A stretch of DNA of 45,000 nt from Lentisphaerota bacterium. Its GTDB lineage: Bacteria > Verrucomicrobiota > Kiritimatiellia > PWTM01. Positions 7,474 to 14,213 of this stretch are shown here, piece by piece. The notes below the pieces were generated by a model. It did not search any database and was not told the origin of the DNA. It saw only the letters and a list, made by a program, of their open reading frames with translations. The stretch covers positions 1-45,000 of the forward strand of contig VGWF01000010.1 in assembly GCA_016873715.1 (NCBI GenBank), written 5' to 3'. The stretch's first letter is position 1. Every line of letters starts with the position of its first letter. The position numbers and the translations under genes are program-made.

Positions 7474-9057
7474 CTAGTGCCGGTGCAGGAACTCCGTGCT
7501 GTTCACCAGAACCCATACCAGATCGAGCATCACATCCCGGCCCTTCACCGCGCCCGAATCCATGTACGCCCTCAACGCCCGCCCCTCCTCCTCCGTCGGG
7601 AGGCGGGAGAGGATCGTCAGGTACATCCGGCCGACCGCTTCCCGCGGGTTCTTCTTGCCGGACGCCATGATGGCGGCCAGTTTCGAGCTCTGCTCGATCT
7701 TGCGCCGGACATGGCTGGAATTCAAGAGATGAAGGCGCTGTTGCGCCGTGACCCGGTTGTTGCGCTCGGACTCGATGCCGGTGTCGCGCGGCGGCCGCCC
7801 GAACAGCTCGAGGAAGGAACTCGAGATGCTGCCGTCGGGCAGTTCGATGGAGCGGGCGTCCTTGGGGACGAAGGTGAAGGGCTCGGGGATCGGACTCTCG
7901 TACTCCTCGGTCGTGCCGGTGACCTGGCAGAGGGCGTCGATCAGGACCTCGGCCTCGAGGCGGCGCATGGCGTAGAACGCGAAGTTCGCCTCCGCGCCGG
8001 GCTTCGTCGAGGCGGGGATCGGGGAGAGCTGGTAGGTCTGCGAGTTCAGGATCAGGCGGAAGAGGTGCTTCAGGTCGTACTTCGACGCGACCAGTTCCTG
8101 CTGAAGGTAGGCGAGAAGTTCCGGGTGGACGGGCGGGTTGTCCTCGCGGAGGTCGTCCGGCTCGTGGATGATCCCCCGCCCCAGGAACCAGCTCCACGCG
8201 CGGTTGGCGATCGCGCGGGTCATCCACGGGTTGCCGGGCGCGGTGAACCAGTCGGCGAAGACGATGCGCGGGTCCTGCCCCGGCGCGATCCGGGCCGGGG
8301 TGCCGTCCGGGAAGGCCGGGGTCCGGGCGACGCCGGGATTGGTGCACACCCGCCCCGGGTCGAAGTAGAGGATCTCCTCCTTCCACTCCCCGGTGGGCTT
8401 GTAGGCGATCTTCGTGAAGAAGGCGGCCATGCCGGCGAGGCGGTCGGCGGGCCACTTGTCGGCCCGCATGCCCATGAAGGTGAGCGCGACGGCCTGCGCG
8501 AGGCCGGGCGGCTCGCGATTCTGGACGGCGCGGTAGAAGTTGACGGGCGCGACGCGGAAGTTGCTTCCGTTGGCGGTCAGCATCTCGCGGACGAACCGGT
8601 CGTACGGGACGTTGTCCCGCATGCACTCCAGGATCCAGCGGTGGTAGGCCTGGGCGGCGTTCGGCCAGAGGTTGATGGGGAACTCGGCCTTCACGCGCAG
8701 CAGCTCGGCCCACTTCATGGCCCAGTAGTCGGCGTACTCGCGGCGCTCGAGGAGGGCGTCGATCAGGAGGCGGCGCTTCTCGGGCGACTTGTCGAAGATG
8801 AACTGCGACGCCTCCTGGGCGGTGGGCAGGGTCCCGATGACGTCGAGGTAGACCCTTCGAACGAAGACGCCGTCGGAGCAGTTCCTTGCGGGCGGGATGT
8901 CGAGCTGCCGGAGCCGGGCGAACACCAGTTCGTCGATCCTGCCGCGGGGGCGCACCTCGGCCGCGTTCTCGAACGGGCCCGGGCGCGGCGCGGCCGTCTG
9001 CCCCCCCGCCGTCGAGGCGAGGGCCGCCACGGCCACCGCGATCCATCCGCGCAGCAT
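7474..9057 (-). CDS. Secreted DUF1549/DUF1553 (PSCyt2-PSD1) protein
   Basis: This 527-residue protein begins with a hydrophobic signal peptide (MLRGWIAVAVAALASTAGG). DUF1549 occupies about residues 38-230: IDELVFARL, then RRVYLDVIGTLPT, a very characteristic signature, and MKWAELLRVK. DUF1553 follows from about residue 270: WMTRAIANRAWSWFLGRGI, HPELLAYLQQEL, LFRLILNSQTYQLS, then the FGRPPRDT motif and QRLHLLNSS. The frequent N-terminal cytochrome c domain (PSCyt1, CxxCH) is absent; no CxxCH occurs anywhere in it. The family is a marker of Planctomycetota and Verrucomicrobiota, with unproved roles in extracellular carbohydrate or sulfated-polymer use. It is the first gene of a three-gene cassette. 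GGGAAAGG lies upstream of the ATG. No clear promoter is seen in the 190 bp before it. Confidence 0.9.
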   Translation of the reverse strand: MLRGWIAVAVAALASTAGGQTAAPRPGPFENAAEVRPRGRIDELVFARLRQLDIPPARNCSDGVFVRRVYLDVIGTLPTAQEASQFIFDKSPEKRRLLIDALLERREYADYWAMKWAELLRVKAEFPINLWPNAAQAYHRWILECMRDNVPYDRFVREMLTANGSNFRVAPVNFYRAVQNREPPGLAQAVALTFMGMRADKWPADRLAGMAAFFTKIAYKPTGEWKEEILYFDPGRVCTNPGVARTPAFPDGTPARIAPGQDPRIVFADWFTAPGNPWMTRAIANRAWSWFLGRGIIHEPDDLREDNPPVHPELLAYLQQELVASKYDLKHLFRLILNSQTYQLSPIPASTKPGAEANFAFYAMRRLEAEVLIDALCQVTGTTEEYESPIPEPFTFVPKDARSIELPDGSISSSFLELFGRPPRDTGIESERNNRVTAQQRLHLLNSSHVRRKIEQSSKLAAIMASGKKNPREAVGRMYLTILSRLPTEEEGRALRAYMDSGAVKGRDVMLDLVWVLVNSTEFLHRH

Positions 9058-9196
9058 ACGGCCTTTCCCGCGGGACGGCCGCCCGAGCCCGCGGCGGCAC
9101 CATCCCCTTTAGCTAACGGGAGGGCAAGCCGGAATATTGCAGCCGGCGCGGCCGGGCGGGAAGCCCGGGGCCCCTGGGGGCGGACCCCGGAAGCGA

Positions 9197-9230
9197 GACC
9201 GGCCCCCGGCGGAACCGCCGGGGGCCGGTC
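9197..9230 (-). terminator. Large palindrome after rplQ, end of the ribosomal operon
   Basis: GACCGGCCCCCGGCGG and its exact complement form a 16-bp stem with a 2-nt AA/TT centre, 20 bp downstream of the rplQ stop. The next bases on the minus strand are TCGCTTCC, with no run of T, so this is either a T-less terminator, a Rho/processing barrier or a 3'-end stabiliser. An outer CGAGACC/GGTCTCG pair extends the symmetry with a bulge. Confidence 0.6.
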
Positions 9231-9250
9231 GTGGTCTCGATACCGGGCGA

Positions 9251-9694
9251 TCAGGCCTTGGCGCCGGCCGCGGCGGCCTCGGCGGCGGGCTTGGCGTCGG
9301 CCTTCGCGGCCTTCGGCTCCTTGGGGGCCGGCGGCACGTAGTTGGTCCACTCGAGGATGGCCATCTCGGAGCTGTCGGTCGCCCGGCGCCTGGCGAGGCG
9401 GACGATCCGGGTGTAGCCGCCCTTGCGGTCGGCGAAGCCCGGCGCGAGCCGCGCGAAGAGGTCCCGGACCGGGACCTCCTGGTGCAGCTCGGCGAGGGCC
9501 TGCCGGCGCGCGGCCAGCGTCCCCTTCTTGCCGAGGGTGATCATCTTCTCCGCCATCCGGCGCGAGGCCTTGGCCTTCGGGACGGTGGTGCGGATGCGGC
9601 CGTACGTGATCAGGCTGCACACCTGCGCCGCCAGCATGGCGTCGCGGTGCGGCTGTTTCCGGCCGAGCTTGACGGTGGTCTTGCGATGACGCAT
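9251..9694 (-). CDS. rplQ: 50S ribosomal protein L17
   Basis: This 147-residue L17 begins MRHRKTTVKLGRKQPHRDAM, the standard N-terminus, with RIRTTVPKAKASRRMAEKMI as the next conserved block. L17 binds 23S rRNA near the tunnel exit region on the large subunit. The core ends at about residue 120 (WTNYVPP); beyond it lies a low-complexity tail of Ala, Lys and Glu (PKEPKAAKADAKPAAEAAAAGAKA in outline), longer than the E. coli C-terminus. It is the last gene of the long ribosomal run, 19 bp after rpoA, and is followed by the strong palindrome at 9197-9230. Confidence 0.97.
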   Translation of the reverse strand: MRHRKTTVKLGRKQPHRDAMLAAQVCSLITYGRIRTTVPKAKASRRMAEKMITLGKKGTLAARRQALAELHQEVPVRDLFARLAPGFADRKGGYTRIVRLARRRATDSSEMAILEWTNYVPPAPKEPKAAKADAKPAAEAAAAGAKA

Positions 9695-9713
9695 GGATCG
9701 GGCCTCCCCGCCG

Positions 9714-10769
9714 TTACTTCTTGGACTTCTCGGCCTTCAGTTCGGCGCGCGCCTTCTCGGCGGCCGCCGCCCGCTGCGCGGGGGTCGGCATCACGTCGGG
9801 ATCGAAGCTCATGCCGAGCGACAGGCCGAGTTCCTGCAGCTTCTGCTTGATCTCGTTGAGCGACTTCTTGCCGAAGTTGCGGTACTTGAGCATCTCCGCC
9901 TCGGTCTTCTGCGCCAGCTCGCCGACGGTGGTGATGTTGGCGTTGTTGAGGCAGTTCGCGGCGCGGACGCTCAGTTCGATCTCGTTGACGCTGACCGCGA
10001 GCTTGCGGCGGAGCTCCTCGCGCTGCGCGTCGATCTGCTTCTCGCTCGCCTCGAACTCGATCAGGTCCTTGTCGTAGTGGACGAAGACATCGAGGTGGTG
10101 GCGGAGGATCGCGGCGCTCATCGTCAGCGCGTCGTCCGGCGTGACGCGGCCGTCGGTCCAGATCTCGAGGACCAGGCGGTCGTAGTCCGTGCGGCGGCCG
10201 ACGCGGCAGCTCTCGACCGCGAACTTCACGCGGCGGACCGGGGAGAAGAGGCAGTCGACCGGGATCACGCCGATCTCCTGCTCGGGCTTCTTGTTCCAGT
10301 CGGCGGGGCGGTAGCCGCGGCCGACGCAGACCTCGATGTCCATGTCGATCTTGCCGTCGGCGTCGAGGGTGGCGATGTGGTGATCCTTGTTCAGGACCTC
10401 GACCATCGCATCGCCCTCGATGTCGCCCGCCGTGACCTCGCCGGGGCCCTTCTTGCGGAGGCGCAGGCGGCGGGGCTCGCGCGAGTACATCTTCAGCAGG
10501 ACCTTCTTGAGGTTGAGGACGATGTCGGTGACGTCCTCGACCACCCCGTCGAGCTTGCAGAACTCGTGCATGGCCCCCTCGATCTTGACCGAGGAGATCG
10601 CGGCGCCCTCGATGGACGAGAGCAGCACGCGGCGCAGCGAATTGCCGATCGTGCGGCCGTAGCCGGCCTCGAAGGGCTCCGCGATGTACTTCCCGTAGTT
10701 CTGCGACGGGTCGGCCTCGGCGGGAATGACCGCCTTGGGCATCTCGAAACGAGCCAGACGGATTGGCAT
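9714..10769 (-). CDS. rpoA: DNA-directed RNA polymerase subunit alpha
   Basis: This 351-residue alpha subunit dimerises to nucleate RNA polymerase assembly. The N-terminal domain shows YGKYIAEPFEAGYGRTIGNSLRRVLLSSIEGAAI, the dimerisation block, and the C-terminal domain (about residues 250-325) shows LSVRAANCLNNANITTVGELAQ and NFGKKSLNEIKQKLQELGLSLGM, the UP-element- and activator-binding module. A Lys/Ala-rich tail follows. GGGAGGAAGAG precedes the ATG. The 76-bp gap to rpsD contains two perfect stem-loops. The intact C-terminal domain fits the A-tract seen upstream of the tRNA-Thr/tuf promoter. Confidence 0.98.
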   Translation of the reverse strand: MPIRLARFEMPKAVIPAEADPSQNYGKYIAEPFEAGYGRTIGNSLRRVLLSSIEGAAISSVKIEGAMHEFCKLDGVVEDVTDIVLNLKKVLLKMYSREPRRLRLRKKGPGEVTAGDIEGDAMVEVLNKDHHIATLDADGKIDMDIEVCVGRGYRPADWNKKPEQEIGVIPVDCLFSPVRRVKFAVESCRVGRRTDYDRLVLEIWTDGRVTPDDALTMSAAILRHHLDVFVHYDKDLIEFEASEKQIDAQREELRRKLAVSVNEIELSVRAANCLNNANITTVGELAQKTEAEMLKYRNFGKKSLNEIKQKLQELGLSLGMSFDPDVMPTPAQRAAAAEKARAELKAEKSKK

Positions 10770-10783
10770 GACTCTTCCTCCCA

Positions 10784-10837
10784 GGGCCGGACGTTACCCG
10801 GCCCGTATGGTGTTGTCCCGGCCGCGCCCGCGGCCGG
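10784..10837 (-). promoter_or_regulatory. Two stem-loops in the rpsD-rpoA spacer
   Basis: Stem-loop A (10818-10837) is CCGGCCGC with a 4-nt loop and exact complement. Stem-loop B (10784-10804) is GGGCCGG, loop of 7, CCGGCCC, ending 14 nt before the rpoA start codon. They occupy most of the spacer and could modulate rpoA translation, stabilise the upstream message, or terminate part of the transcripts. The function is inferred only from position. Confidence 0.4.
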
Positions 10838-10845
10838 AAAGCGTG

Positions 10846-11472
10846 TTACTTCGAGTAGAGTTCGACGACCTGCTGCTCGTTGACGATCGGCGCGATCTCC
10901 TCGCGCGTCGGAATGTGCAGCACCTCGCCCCGGAACTCGTCCTTGTTCAGCGTGAGCCACGGGGAGATCCCGCGCGACGTGGCGGCGTCCAGGAAGGCCT
11001 TCGCCTCGTCGCGGCTGGCCTGCTTCTCCTGCACCCGGACGACGTCGCCGGCGCGGAGGATCAGCGACGGCACCGTCGCGCGGTGCCCGTTGACCTGGAT
11101 GTGGCCGTGCATGACGAACTGGCGCGCCGCGCGCTGCGACGGCATGAAGCCGAGGCGGCGGACGACGGTGTCGAGGCGCATCTCGAGCATCTGCAGCAGC
11201 GCGACGCCCGTGATTCCGCGCTTGCGGAGGGCCTTCGCGAAGAACCCGCGGAACTGCTGTTCCTGCATCCCGTACATCGAACGGAGGCGCTGCTTCTCGC
11301 GAAGCTGCGTGCCGTAGTCCGACAGCTTCCGCCGCCGCGCGCCGTGCTGTCCCGGCGGGTTCTGCCCCTGCTGGATGGGGCACTTCGCCATGAAGCAGCG
11401 GTCGCCCTTGAGGAAGAGCTGCATCCCCTCGCGACGGCACCGCCTGCAAACCGGTCCGGTATACCTGCCCAT
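10846..11472 (-). CDS. rpsD: 30S ribosomal protein S4 (zinc-binding form)
   Basis: This 208-residue S4 nucleates 30S assembly on the 5' domain of 16S rRNA. The N-terminus has the zinc-binding set C9, C12, C26 and C31 (CRRC, then C and AKC), so it is the C+ form. The S4 RNA-binding domain is visible as RLDTVVRRLGFMPSQRAARQFVMHGHIQVNG. The end, VNEQQVVELYSK, matches the family. It is 27 bp after rpsK. In E. coli S4 represses its own operon by binding the alpha leader; no such leader can be recognised here, although structured spacers exist on the rpoA side. Confidence 0.98.
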   Translation of the reverse strand: MGRYTGPVCRRCRREGMQLFLKGDRCFMAKCPIQQGQNPPGQHGARRRKLSDYGTQLREKQRLRSMYGMQEQQFRGFFAKALRKRGITGVALLQMLEMRLDTVVRRLGFMPSQRAARQFVMHGHIQVNGHRATVPSLILRAGDVVRVQEKQASRDEAKAFLDAATSRGISPWLTLNKDEFRGEVLHIPTREEIAPIVNEQQVVELYSK

Positions 11473-11499
11473 GGAAGTTCTCCTGCGGGTCCTTGTGGA

Positions 11500-11991
11500 T
11501 TACACGCGCCGCCGCTTGGGCGGCCGGCAACCGTTGTGGGGGATCGGGGTGACGTCGCGGATCGCCGTGACGGTGAGTCCGGCGGACTGGATCGCGCGGA
11601 TCGCGGACTCGCGTCCGGAGCCGGGCCCCTGGACGCAGATCTCGACCTCGCGCATCCCGCAGTTCGCGATCGCGGCGCGCGCGGCTTCCTGCGCGACGAC
11701 GGTCGCCGCGTAGGCCGTGCTCTTCCGCGAGCCCTTGAACTGGCAGCGGCCGGCCGAGTTCCACGAGACGACCGCGCCCCGCGGATCGGTGATGGTCACG
11801 CTGGTGTTGTTGAACGTCGCGCGGATGTGCACGATGCCGGTGGGGATGAGCTTCCCGCCCTTGAGGCGGGCCTTGCGGACCTTGGCGCCCTCGGCGGCGG
11901 GGGCGGCCGCGCCCTCGGCGGGGGCGGCGGCGGGGGCGGCGGCGTCGACCGGGGCCGCGGGGGCCTTCGGGGTGTCCTTCTCGTCAGCCAT
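11500..11991 (-). CDS. rpsK: 30S ribosomal protein S11 with Ala/Pro-rich N-terminal extension
   Basis: This 163-residue S11 is about 35 residues longer than usual (about 129). The core is unmistakable: [28 protein letters not shown], and the C-terminal [17 protein letters not shown]11 lies at the 30S platform near the mRNA exit. The extra N-terminus (about residues 1-36) is low complexity, nearly all Ala, Pro and Glu after MADEKDT. The ATG at 11991 is preceded by GGAAGGAACCCC, so the extension is probably translated; no internal Met occurs before the core. Confidence 0.97.
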   Translation of the reverse strand: MADEKDTPKAPAAPVDAAAPAAAPAEGAAAPAAEGAKVRKARLKGGKLIPTGIVHIRATFNNTSVTITDPRGAVVSWNSAGRCQFKGSRKSTAYAATVVAQEAARAAIANCGMREVEICVQGPGSGRESAIRAIQSAGLTVTAIRDVTPIPHNGCRPPKRRRV

Positions 11992-12029
11992 GGGGTTCCT
12001 TCCTCGTCAGCGGGTGTGCGTCGGATGCC

Positions 12030-12434
12030 TTACTTCGGGGCGTCGGTCTTGACGGCGGAGCGCGCTTCCTTGCCGCGCACGGCGCCGACGGTCTTGCGCG
12101 GGCCCTTGCGCGTCCGCGCGTTGGTCTTCGTCCGCTGCCCGCGGACCGGGAGCCCGCGGCGGTGGCGCTGCCCGCGGTAGGCGTTCACCGCGATCAGGCG
12201 GCGGATGTTCTGCTGCACCTCGCGGCGCAGATCGCCTTCCACGCGGTAGCCCTGGAGGACCTCGGAGATCTTCGAGATCTCCTGGTCGGTCAGCTTGTCG
12301 GCCTTCGTGGCCGCGTCCACGCCGGACCGCGCGCAGATCTCGCGCGCCTTGGTCAGGCCGATTCCGTAGATGTAGCGGAGCGCGTACTCGATGCGCTTCC
12401 GACCCGGGATGTCCACGCCGATGACTCTGGGCAT
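12030..12434 (-). CDS. rpsM: 30S ribosomal protein S13
   Basis: This 134-residue S13 begins [20 protein letters not shown], has [13 protein letters not shown] as the helix-turn-helix block, and ends with the basic [18 protein letters not shown] segment plus a short extension. It sits at the 30S head, contacts the P-site tRNA and forms bridges to the 50S subunit. It follows rpmJ by 15 bp. GAGACGGGGGACGT precedes the start. The order infA-rpmJ-rpsM-rpsK-rpsD-rpoA-rplQ resembles that of Bacillus with rpsD present. Confidence 0.98.
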   Translation of the reverse strand: MPRVIGVDIPGRKRIEYALRYIYGIGLTKAREICARSGVDAATKADKLTDQEISKISEVLQGYRVEGDLRREVQQNIRRLIAVNAYRGQRHRRGLPVRGQRTKTNARTRKGPRKTVGAVRGKEARSAVKTDAPK

Positions 12435-12449
12435 ACGTCCCCCGTCTCC

Positions 12450-12563
12450 TCAACCCTGCCGCTGTTTGTGGCGCGGATTGGTGCAGATGATCCGCACCAC
12501 GCCCTTGCGGCGAACGATCTTGCACCGCTCGCAGATGCGTCGAACCGAACTGCGCACTTTCAT
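12450..12563 (-). CDS. rpmJ: 50S ribosomal protein L36 (zinc-ribbon form)
   Basis: This 37-residue protein was read directly from the sequence: it begins [19 protein letters not shown] and ends NPRHKQRQG. The zinc ribbon C11-x2-C14-x12-C27-x4-H32 is complete, so this is the C+ form rather than a zinc-independent paralogue. L36 is the smallest 50S protein and helps fold 23S rRNA domains near H89/H91. Its ATG overlaps the infA stop as ATGA, which implies coupled translation. It lies at its standard place between infA and rpsM. Confidence 0.97.
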   Translation of the reverse strand: MKVRSSVRRICERCKIVRRKGVVRIICTNPRHKQRQG

Positions 12564-12781
12564 CGCTCAAACCCCTCGCTGCGGCCGGTGATCCGGCCCT
12601 TCGACATGTCGCACGGCGACATCTCCACCGCGATCCGATCGCCCGGCGCCGCGGCCCACGCCTCCGCGCCGGACGCAAAGAACGCCACGAATTCGTGGCC
12701 GTTCCCCAGCCGGGCGCGCAAAGCCTTATAACTTATCACTTCGCGAACCTCGGCGTCCAGAAAAAACCAGTCAGTTTCCAT
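12560..12781 (-). CDS. infA: Translation initiation factor IF-1 (divergent)
   Basis: This 73-residue protein is placed exactly where infA belongs, between map and rpmJ, and has the OB-fold marks NGHEFVA (27-33), [11 protein letters not shown] (46-56) and DMSKGRI (58-64). IF-1 occupies the 30S A site during initiation. The N-terminus ([15 protein letters not shown]) is unlike the usual MAKEDxIEMxGTV. The loop that reads GKMRKNYIR in E. coli, rich in basic residues that contact 16S rRNA, is here GAEAWAAA (38-45) and about two residues shorter, with no Lys or Arg. The ATG lies inside the end of map (11-bp overlap), and the stop overlaps rpmJ. It might be lineage-typical or partly altered in function; the identity as IF-1 is fairly sure. 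Confidence 0.85.
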   Translation of the reverse strand: METDWFFLDAEVREVISYKALRARLGNGHEFVAFFASGAEAWAAAPGDRIAVEMSPCDMSKGRITGRSEGFER

Positions 12782-13529
12782 CCGTCCGGGTCAGCACCTC
12801 GGCCGACCCCTCCCCCACGGCCACCGTATGCTCGACGTGGGCGGACAGCCCGCCGTCGCGGGTCCGCACCGTCCAGCCGTCGCGGTCCACGCGGACCTCG
12901 TGCCCCCGCTGGTTGACCATCGGCTCGATCGCCAGCGTCATGCCGGCGCGGAGCCGGGGCCCCTTGCCGGCGGGCCCGAAGTTCGGGATCTGCGGATCCT
13001 CGTGCAGCGCGCGGCCGATGCCGTGCCCCACGAACTCCCGGACCACCGAGAACCCCGCGGCCTCGACGACGTCCTGCACCGCGTGGCTCACGTCGCCGAG
13101 GCGGTTGCCCTCGACGGCCGCCGCCATCGCCGCGGCGAGCGCATCCTCGGTCACGCGGACGAGGCGCATGGCCTCGGGATCGGTCGCGCCGACCACCACC
13201 GTCCGGGCCGTGTCGCCGTGCCACCCGCGAAAGAGCACGCCGCAGTCCAGGCTGACGATGTCGCCCATCGCCACGCGCCGGTCGCCGGGGATTCCGTGGA
13301 CCACCTCGTCGTTCACCGACACGCAGATGCACCCCGGGAAACCCCGGTATCCGAGGAACGCGCTGTTCGCGCCCTCGTTCGCAATCAGGTCCCTTGCGAT
13401 CCCGTCAAGATCCCGCGTGCTGACGCCGGGACGAACCTCGCGCGCCACGGCCTTCAGAACCCGCGCCGCCAGCCGGCCGCTCTCGCGCATGCGGTCCAGT
13501 TCGGCCGGCGTCTTGACGGGGATGCCCAC
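12771..13529 (-). CDS. map: Methionine aminopeptidase, type I
   Basis: This 252-residue enzyme removes the initiator methionine from nascent proteins. The five metal ligands are all present: D95 (LDCGV), D106 (GDTART), H169 (VGHGIG), E202 (AIEPM) and E233 (HVEHT), with the substrate-contacting H79 in VVHGIPG. It is a plain type Ia enzyme without an N-terminal zinc-finger extension. The start is a GTG at 13527-13529 directly abutting the adk stop codon (TAG then GTG), which keeps the conserved KTPAELDRMRESGRLAA block; an internal ATG at codon 14 would cut into it. The end overlaps infA by 11 bp, so translation is probably coupled along adk-map-infA-rpmJ. Confidence 0.97.
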   Translation of the reverse strand: MGIPVKTPAELDRMRESGRLAARVLKAVAREVRPGVSTRDLDGIARDLIANEGANSAFLGYRGFPGCICVSVNDEVVHGIPGDRRVAMGDIVSLDCGVLFRGWHGDTARTVVVGATDPEAMRLVRVTEDALAAAMAAAVEGNRLGDVSHAVQDVVEAAGFSVVREFVGHGIGRALHEDPQIPNFGPAGKGPRLRAGMTLAIEPMVNQRGHEVRVDRDGWTVRTRDGGLSAHVEHTVAVGEGSAEVLTRTDGN

Positions 13530-14180
13530 CTACAGCCCGGCGAGGACGCGAAGGATGCGATCGCTCGTATCCTCCTTCGCGCCGGCCGCCTCGATCTCAA
13601 AGAGCACGCCGCGCTCGCGGTACCAGGCGATCAGTCCCTCGGTCTGCCGCCGGTACACCTCGAGCCGGTTCACCACGGTCGCCTCGCTGTCGTCGGGCCG
13701 CTGGTACGTGGCCCCGCCGCACAAATCGCACACGCCCTCGACCTTCGTGGGGATGTTGCGCACGTGGTAGACGGCCCCGCACTGGCGGCACACGCGCCGG
13801 CCGGACAGGCGGTCGACGAGCACGTCGCGGGGGACGTCGAGGAGGAACACCCCGTCGACCTTCGCGCCGAACTGGGCCAGGAGCGCGCCGAGCCCCGCCG
13901 CCTGCTCGAGGGTCCGCGGGAATCCGTCGAACATGTACTTCGCCGTCTTCGGCTCGCGCTCCATCCGCTCGCGCACGATGCCGAGGATGACGGCGTCGGG
14001 CACGAGCTCGCCCTTCTCCATGTACGACTTCGCCTGGAGCCCCACCGGGGAGCGGGCCTTGACGGCCTCGCGGAGCATGTCGCCGGTGGACACGTGGAGG
14101 TAGTCGGTCGACGCCTTCAGCAGCGCGGCGACCGTACCCTTCCCGGCGCCCGGGGCGCCCAGCAGAATGATGGCTTTCAT
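13530..14180 (-). CDS. adk: Adenylate kinase, zinc-lid form
   Basis: This 216-residue enzyme equilibrates AMP and ATP with 2 ADP. The P-loop GAPGAGKGT is at residues 8-16, the AMP-binding STGDMLR at 31-37 and FDGFPRT at 84-90. The long lid domain carries a four-cysteine zinc site, C131, C134, C151 and C154 (CRQC and CDLC), as in Gram-positive-type long adenylate kinases; E. coli uses a cysteine-free lid. It lies between secY and map, its usual spc-operon position, with GGAGGAGT before the ATG. The stop is immediately followed by the map GTG. Confidence 0.98.
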   Translation of the reverse strand: MKAIILLGAPGAGKGTVAALLKASTDYLHVSTGDMLREAVKARSPVGLQAKSYMEKGELVPDAVILGIVRERMEREPKTAKYMFDGFPRTLEQAAGLGALLAQFGAKVDGVFLLDVPRDVLVDRLSGRRVCRQCGAVYHVRNIPTKVEGVCDLCGGATYQRPDDSEATVVNRLEVYRRQTEGLIAWYRERGVLFEIEAAGAKEDTSDRILRVLAGL

Positions 14181-14213
14181 CGGGTTTGACTCCTCCGGGG
14201 CCTGCGGCGCGGC

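Noticed and set aside
7474-9057. Heme-binding motif in the DUF1549/1553 protein
   Set aside because: No CxxCH is present, so it is not called a cytochrome.
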